A stretch of 37,471 bases of DNA, from contig NZ_FUKI01000018.1 in NCBI RefSeq assembly GCF_900163755.1, positions 1 to 37,471 on the forward strand. Direction: 5' to 3'. The notes under the pieces are model-generated. The model saw only the letters and a list, made by a program, of their open reading frames with translations, had not been told where the DNA came from and made no database searches. Position numbers and translations under genes: made by a program. This DNA comes from Crenothrix polyspora (lineage in GTDB: Bacteria; Pseudomonadota; Gammaproteobacteria; Methylococcales; Methylomonadaceae). Shown here piece by piece: positions 33,011 through 37,471 of the stretch. The stretch's first letter is position 1; every line of letters begins with the position of its first letter.

Positions 33011-33064
33011 TGCCTACAATTACGGCCAGGCGACTAATTTTTTTATATTCTATCCAACAAAATT

Positions 33065-34126
33065 ATGAAAAATAATCCAGAAGTCAGAGCCCGTCTCATT
33101 GGCGGTTTCATTTTATTGTTGCTGGGTACTTGGGTATTACACAGTTTTTTAGCGCTATTGATTTGGGCGGTGGTATTGGCCGTTACCACTTGGCCGATCT
33201 ATCAGCGCCTACTCAAAGGTTCGACATTTCAAGGTAATGCGACGTGGATAGCCTTAGGCTTAACCTTGTTGATTGGCGCGGTTATTTTAGTACCATTAGG
33301 CTATGGCCTTAGTCGTTTAATTGATGAAGCACAATCGCTGGGGCAGATAGCGGTTGATCTTAAAAATACCGGCATTCCCGCACCGATTTGGTTAAAAACC
33401 TTACCTGTGGTAGGCGACTGGGCAACTGGCTATTGGATGAAAAGTATAGGCAGCCCCGCCGCTGCCGAAGAAACTTTGCATTGGTTAAGTACCGGCGGTG
33501 CTATTGCCCAGACCCAACATTTTGCCAGCTTGTTGATACAGCGATTTTTGGCTTTTTTGTTAACCTTGGTCGTGTTATTTTTTGTTTATAAACACGGTGA
33601 GAGCCTAGGACAAAAAATCTATATGACCAGTCGCAAATTGTTTGGCGACATGGGTAGTCGCTATGTTAGCCATGCGACTGCCGCTGTGCGCGCAACGGTT
33701 AATGGTTTGGTCTTAGTCGGTATCGGCGAAGGCTTATTGCTGGGTGTGGGTTATGCGTTTGCAGGTTTTAGTCATCCGGCAATTTTGGGCGCGTTAACGG
33801 GGGTATTTGCCATGATCCCGTTTGCAGCCAAAATTATTGTGTTATCGTGCGTACTGATATTAATGGCCGAAGGCAGTATGGTCGCGTGTGTCGCGTTGGG
33901 TATATTTGGCGTAGTGGTTATTTTGCTGGCAGATAATTATGTGCGTCCTTTATTAATTGGCGGCTCGGTGCAATTACCGTTTATTTGGACGTTACTGGGT
34001 ATTTTTGGTGGTCTTGAAAATTTTGGTTTGTTAGGGTTATTTTTAGGCCCTACATTAATGGCGGTATTAATGTCTATTTGGCGAGATTCTACTGAAGACA
34101 TGGCTAAAAAAAGCCTGTCTAGTTAA
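33065..34126 (+). CDS. AI-2E/PerM family membrane permease
   Basis: Integral membrane protein of 353 aa with about eight helices, of the AI-2E transporter (TqsA/PerM/YdiK) family. Landmarks: an N-terminal pair of helices, a periplasmic helical domain at about 90-155, then VRATVNGLVLVGIGEGLLLG, FAGFSHPAILGALTGVFAMI and a C-terminal LADNYVRPLLIGGSVQLP, where DNYVRP is strongly conserved. Family members range from autoinducer-2 exporters to ion antiporters; the substrate cannot be told from sequence. It is possibly cotranscribed with the flippase. Confidence 0.9.
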   Translation: MKNNPEVRARLIGGFILLLLGTWVLHSFLALLIWAVVLAVTTWPIYQRLLKGSTFQGNATWIALGLTLLIGAVILVPLGYGLSRLIDEAQSLGQIAVDLKNTGIPAPIWLKTLPVVGDWATGYWMKSIGSPAAAEETLHWLSTGGAIAQTQHFASLLIQRFLAFLLTLVVLFFVYKHGESLGQKIYMTSRKLFGDMGSRYVSHATAAVRATVNGLVLVGIGEGLLLGVGYAFAGFSHPAILGALTGVFAMIPFAAKIIVLSCVLILMAEGSMVACVALGIFGVVVILLADNYVRPLLIGGSVQLPFIWTLLGIFGGLENFGLLGLFLGPTLMAVLMSIWRDSTEDMAKKSLSS

Positions 34127-34147
34127 GAGGCAATAAATTTTTGTAAG

Positions 34148-34595
34148 ATGCCGAAAGCCTCGTTATACAAATACACTAAAACCACGCAAAATCTAATCAA
34201 ACTGGCTGATTTTGATAGTGAGCAGTATGTTTGGAATATGATAAAAGACCACCAAGGTAATATTTGGCTGGGGACATCGCCTAATGCGCTGCTTTATCGA
34301 CTGAACATGAATACTCAAGCGCTATCAAATTTTGGTAGTGTATTCAAAGGCAAAGGTAGTATAGATTATGCGCGAGGAATATAATGGCATTATTTACATT
34401 GGAACTGGCGTTACTACTGCCGGTTTGTATGCGTTCAATCCTGAAAGAGTAGTAACTGAAATTACGTCAAACCCAGGCTTATCAAGTCTTAAGAACCGGT
34501 TATTAATTGAATTGAAACGGCTACATAAAGAGGTCTATCTGTATGATAACGCATCAATCTTTACGTTTATTTGTCGCTGTATTTATTGGAGCTAG
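34148..34595 (+). pseudogene. Decayed beta-propeller gene fragment, frameshifted
   Basis: Two overlapping frames carry consecutive pieces of one propeller protein. The first (34148-34384) includes YVWNMIKDHQGNIWLGTSPN, then ALLYRLNMNTQ, and ends DYARGI. The second (34368 onward) continues YNGIIYIGTGVTTAGLYAFN. A frameshift near 34370-34384 breaks them, and neither has a proper start or the remaining blades. The end runs into the SIMPL gene at 34543. The pattern (DGNIWLGT ... YRLN) is that of large SMP-30/NHL-like or regulator-propeller proteins. Only about 150 residues remain. Confidence 0.6.
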
Positions 34596-35256
34596 CCTTA
34601 TGTCTGTCGCACATGCCGAAGGTTTCGAGCATCGTCCAAGCTCTATTCATGTTAATGGCCAGGGAAAGGTATCGGTTCGTCCTGATAAAGCCGATGTGAG
34701 TTTGGCGATTGAAGTGCATACTAAAACCGCAAAAGCCGCACGCGAACAAGCGGCTAAAGCTATGCAGACTTTAGTGGATGCCGTGCAAAGTATGGGTGTA
34801 GCAGAAAAAGATGTGCAAACCAGTTATGTGGCGTTGTCACCGGAATACGGTAACGACAGCAAGATTATTGGCTATCAACTGACTAACCAAGTGCTAGTGT
34901 GTGTGCGTGATGTTAATAAAGCTGGTGTGGTTATTGATGCCGCTGTACAAGCTGGTGGTAATGCAGCACGGGTACAAGGCCTGAATTTTTCCGTTGATAA
35001 TTCCACCGCTGCGCTGATTCAAGCACGGGAAAAAGCTTATCAAGATGCACATGCTAAAGCGCAGCAATACGCTAAATTAGCCGGTGTTAAATTGGGTAAG
35101 GCGATGCACATCAGTGAAGGTAGTGGTATTTCCCCCACCGCCATACCTTATGTTAATTTAGATTTAGAGCTTAAATCCAGTAGTCGACCAACACCTGTGC
35201 AAGTGGGCGAGCAAGATGTGACGGTGAGTGTGGAGGTGATTTTTAGTGTTGAATAA
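34543..35256 (+). CDS. SIMPL domain periplasmic protein (DUF541)
   Basis: A 237 aa secreted protein with a Sec signal (LRLFVAVFIGASLMSVAHA) and the SIMPL/DUF541 fold: IHVNGQGKVSVRPDKADVSL at the mature N-terminus, VQTSYVALSPEYGND, IIGYQLTNQVLV, and a long helix at about 163-185 (REKAYQDAHAKAQQYAKLAG). Family members form oligomeric periplasmic or outer-membrane assemblies of mostly unknown role (for example E. coli YggE, linked to oxidative stress). GAGG stands 8 bp before ATG 34543. The gene start overlaps the end of the pseudogene. Confidence 0.92.
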   Translation: MITHQSLRLFVAVFIGASLMSVAHAEGFEHRPSSIHVNGQGKVSVRPDKADVSLAIEVHTKTAKAAREQAAKAMQTLVDAVQSMGVAEKDVQTSYVALSPEYGNDSKIIGYQLTNQVLVCVRDVNKAGVVIDAAVQAGGNAARVQGLNFSVDNSTAALIQAREKAYQDAHAKAQQYAKLAGVKLGKAMHISEGSGISPTAIPYVNLDLELKSSSRPTPVQVGEQDVTVSVEVIFSVE

Positions 35257-35289
35257 TAATTTTGATCACCTAGCAAATGGGCAAGCTCA

Positions 35290-35874
35290 ATGAGGAAATA
35301 CATGGCTTTGCTTGTTAGCCTGTTAAGTGGTTGCGCTACCAGCACAATAATAAAAGATACGCTTGATATTACCTACCGTTCTGACCCGCCAGGTGCTGTT
35401 TTGTATAAAGGAAAACAAAGTGTTGGTTTTTCTCCGCATACATCAAGATATAGTCTTAGGCATAAAGATAAAATCAATGGCTATATCAGTTTTGGCGACT
35501 ATAATTCTGTTACAGCAAAATGGCCAAGTGGTGCTGAGCTTAAGCCAGGAAATAGTGTTCGCTTATATTTAAACAATGCTCAAAAACACGATCATAAAAG
35601 CAGTTGGTATATAGCGGGGGATGCGGGCTATACACAGTACAGTATTGTTTATGACATTAAAAGACCGAGTGGTTACCCAGGTTTGCAACAAGACATTGGC
35701 TCTGGTGCGGTGATACAAGAAATGCAAAAACTGAAATATGAAACCGAGCAAGCAAAAAAAGACGCTGAAAGTGCCAAAAGCGATGCCGAAAGCGCCCTGC
35801 AAGCCGCAAAAACAGCGCAGAGTGCTGCTGAAAGTGCTAAAAGTGATGCAGAGAGATTAAAAAACAGTCATTAA
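35290..35874 (+). CDS. Putative lipoprotein with PEGA-like segment and alanine-zipper tail
   Basis: A 194 aa protein with a short lipoprotein signal (LLVSLLSGC, Cys 15). Residues about 28-60 (ITYRSDPPGAVLYKGKQSVG, then FSPH) resemble a PEGA domain, a small beta module on envelope proteins. Residues about 145-190 are an Ala-rich coiled coil with an internal repeat (AESAKSDAE occurs twice), like the alanine zippers of Lpp/OprI. It may thus trimerise and bridge envelope layers (inference). An ATG at 35302 with GAGGA just upstream is an alternative start, but would shorten the signal. It follows the SIMPL gene by 33 bp. Confidence 0.72.
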   Translation: MRKYMALLVSLLSGCATSTIIKDTLDITYRSDPPGAVLYKGKQSVGFSPHTSRYSLRHKDKINGYISFGDYNSVTAKWPSGAELKPGNSVRLYLNNAQKHDHKSSWYIAGDAGYTQYSIVYDIKRPSGYPGLQQDIGSGAVIQEMQKLKYETEQAKKDAESAKSDAESALQAAKTAQSAAESAKSDAERLKNSH

Positions 35875-35995
35875 TATCCCCAGCGTATATTGCTAAGTAG
35901 CGATGCTCTGCCATATTGTTTTTTTGAAGTTTATGTATCAATAAAGCCGCCATACGCTAAAATAGCGGTTCATTATTTTTTTATAAGAAACCCGC

Positions 35996-36334
35996 ATGAA
36001 GCAAATTATCGTCGAAAAAAATCCAGCCCAAGCCCGTTTAGATACCTTGGGCGTTACTAAATGGGAAACCTGGGAAAAAGAAGTGTCTGTATTTCCGTGG
36101 GACTTTCCAGAACAAGAAATCGCTTATATCTTGGCGGGCGAATGTGTCATCACCCCAACAGGTGGTACACCGGTAAGCTTTGGCAAAGGTGATTTAGTCA
36201 CGTTTCCAGCAGGTTTATCCGGTAGTTGGGAAGTGAAGCAAGCTTTGCACAAGCATTATAAATTAGATGGCAATGCCCTGACGCAAGCCTATGTTCGCGT
36301 TAAGTTGGCCATTAAAAAAGCCTTAAAGTTGTAA
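35996..36334 (+). CDS. Small cupin (DUF861-type)
   Basis: A 112 aa single cupin domain of the DUF861 / (S)-ureidoglycine aminohydrolase-like group. It shows WETWEKEVSVFPWDF, IAYILAGECVITPTGG and GKGDLVTFPAGLSGSWEV, the usual barrel motifs. Stand-alone members are common in bacteria and mostly lack an assigned function. A hairpin (CGCTA/TAGCG, 35955-35967) followed by a T-rich tract lies just before it, perhaps terminating upstream transcripts. It is convergent with the porin gene. Confidence 0.85.
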   Translation: MKQIIVEKNPAQARLDTLGVTKWETWEKEVSVFPWDFPEQEIAYILAGECVITPTGGTPVSFGKGDLVTFPAGLSGSWEVKQALHKHYKLDGNALTQAYVRVKLAIKKALKL

Positions 36335-36343
36335 ATCCGTTTG

Positions 36344-36379
36344 GTAGGCTGGATATGTACCCTAATTAATCCAGCCTAC
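36344..36379. terminator. Bidirectional hairpin between cupin and porin genes
   Basis: GTAGGCTGGAT (36344-36354) is perfectly inverted at 36369-36379, with a 14 nt loop, in the 73 bp between convergent genes. No T run follows either arm. Confidence 0.5.
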
Positions 36380-36407
36380 TGCTTGTGTATCAACGCAATA
36401 TATCGAT

Positions 36408-37418
36408 TTAAAAGTTCACATTAGCTGATAGCCAAATTTTCTGGGTATCAGCACTGGGTGCAGGATCAGTCGAATTGGGTTTATTATAGGCAGCATCAGC
36501 TCCGCCATTGTAATAAGCATATTTAGCCAGCAACGAATAATGTTTGCCAAATTTCTGTACCAGCTGAAAATTCCATTCATCGCCATAATCCAGTTGCCCG
36601 GTATCATCCGAGTAACTGTGATAAGTCGCTGTTGCCACCAAATCACCGCGTTGGAACGGTACCATTACCGTACCAAACACATCACGAATACCATTGTTAG
36701 GCGTAACCAAAAATAAATCCGCCCATCCCTGGAAAGCGTGGTTAGTGCCCAGAGGGGTATCAAAATGTTTGTTTCTACCCGAACCATTCAGCTGTTCCAC
36801 CGCCCCCTGGAACATCACGTTATAGGCGCTAAAGCCACCCATGACATTAAACCGGTGCGCCTCATAATCGGTTTTGCCGTGGCCGTAATCGGTTTGATAA
36901 CTCCATTCTGCTGTGTACGCCAGCCCAAAATTATCGCTGATTTTGATGGAATCAAGTGGCTTGGCACAACAGGCAAAACGCAAACCATAGGTTTGGCTGG
37001 ATTTTTCACTGGTATTGCTGGCCGATGGATTACCCGCTGCATCCTTGGTATCGGCTTCTGTGTAATCTAACCAATAGCCATAACCGATCACATTGCCGTA
37101 ATCCCCCATCTTATAATTGACGTTTAAAAACGGCGCCTCGATATTTTCCGTGGTGCCGGTAAAGGTCTGTACATTACCGATATAACCGGCATTGACTACC
37201 AAGCCAAACAACTGCTGATTATTGTGAGTGAGCAACACCGAGTCATAAGTGGTTTCCATTTGTCGCCAACCCACGTTACCGATAAAGCGGTCGTCATCCA
37301 GCTTGATGCGTTGCCGTCCCACCTTAATAATCGTATCGGGTATGCCGTTATAACTCAGCCATAACTGGTTAAGCTCGCTTTGCTGTGGATCGGCGATGGT
37401 GGAATATTTGCCTAGTAC
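36408..37418 (-). pseudogene. Outer-membrane porin (alginate-export-like), 5'-truncated
   Basis: C-terminal part of an outer-membrane beta-barrel of the alginate-export family: VGRQRIKLDDDRFIGNVGWR then QMETTYDS, alternating amphipathic strands, and a final strand ending LSANVNF with terminal Phe. Family proteins begin with a signal peptide and about 100-150 more residues. Here the frame, which reads back through YSTIADPQQSELNQLWLSYN, meets a stop (TGA) at 37421-37419, and no start codon or signal peptide remains. The longest frame with a start is 36408-37322 (GTG), which begins inside the conserved domain. The gene appears broken at about 37410-37420. An intact upstream part in another frame is not seen in the last 50 bases. 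Confidence 0.75.
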
Positions 37419-37471
37419 TCAGTCACTCTTTAAATGTCGAATAACAGCCCCCATAAACAAGTTTCACGTAA

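Noticed and set aside
1-37471. CRISPR arrays, prophage, conjugation or secretion clusters
   Set aside because: No regularly spaced direct repeats and no cas, integrase, phage or secretion genes were seen.

Overview
The window looks like chromosomal DNA from a gammaproteobacterial methanotroph or close relative (order Methylococcales). No rRNA or pmoA is present to prove this. The case rests on a combination: a eukaryotic-type squalene synthase beside squalene-hopene cyclase, hopanoid side-chain genes (hpnH, hpnG, hpnO), MEP isoprenoid genes in the same cluster, an ABC operon of the type associated with PQQ-dependent alcohol oxidation, and a Na+-pumping oxaloacetate decarboxylase. Base composition is moderate, with clearly AT-rich islands.

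Layout. Bases 1-60 look like the right end of an IS200/IS605-type (TnpB) element, followed by apt. From 788 to 14157 lies a lipid region. On the minus strand are hpnH, an mlaC/hpnM-like gene and mlaA. Divergent from them on the plus strand are squalene synthase, shc, hpnG, hpnO, dxs and gloB, then a GacA/UvrY-like response regulator and ispG. Together these supply isoprenoid precursor (dxs, ispG), make squalene and cyclise it to a hopane, extend and aminate the side chain (HpnH, HpnG, HpnO), and plausibly move lipid between membranes (MlaA, MlaC-like).

From 14170 to 20965 is a mixed region: a TfoX-N protein, a DinJ/YafQ-type toxin-antitoxin pair sitting between a MAPEG gene and a degraded copy of that gene's 5' end, a tandem pair of overlapping membrane-associated GTPases, a small lipoprotein, a MOSC protein and a PilZ protein. 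From 21123 to 24821 is a tight four-gene operon (periplasmic binding protein, beta-propeller, ABC ATPase, ABC permease) recognised as the PQQ-alcohol-oxidation-associated ABC system. An AT-rich stretch follows with two poorly characterised proteins (531 and 192 aa).

Two tRNA genes (Gly-GCC, Cys-GCA), each with its own terminator, precede the oadGAB operon (28226-31453). The rest holds a Wzx-like flippase, an AI-2E/PerM-type permease, a decayed beta-propeller gene, a SIMPL protein, a lipoprotein with a PEGA-like segment and an alanine-zipper tail, a cupin, and an outer-membrane porin whose 5' end is broken close to the right edge.

The best candidates for new biology are the tandem GTPase pair, the pairing of Mla components with hopanoid genes, the palindromic repeats, the rearranged toxin-antitoxin locus and the uncharacterised proteins at 24964-27539. 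No clearly new multi-gene defence or mobile system was found.
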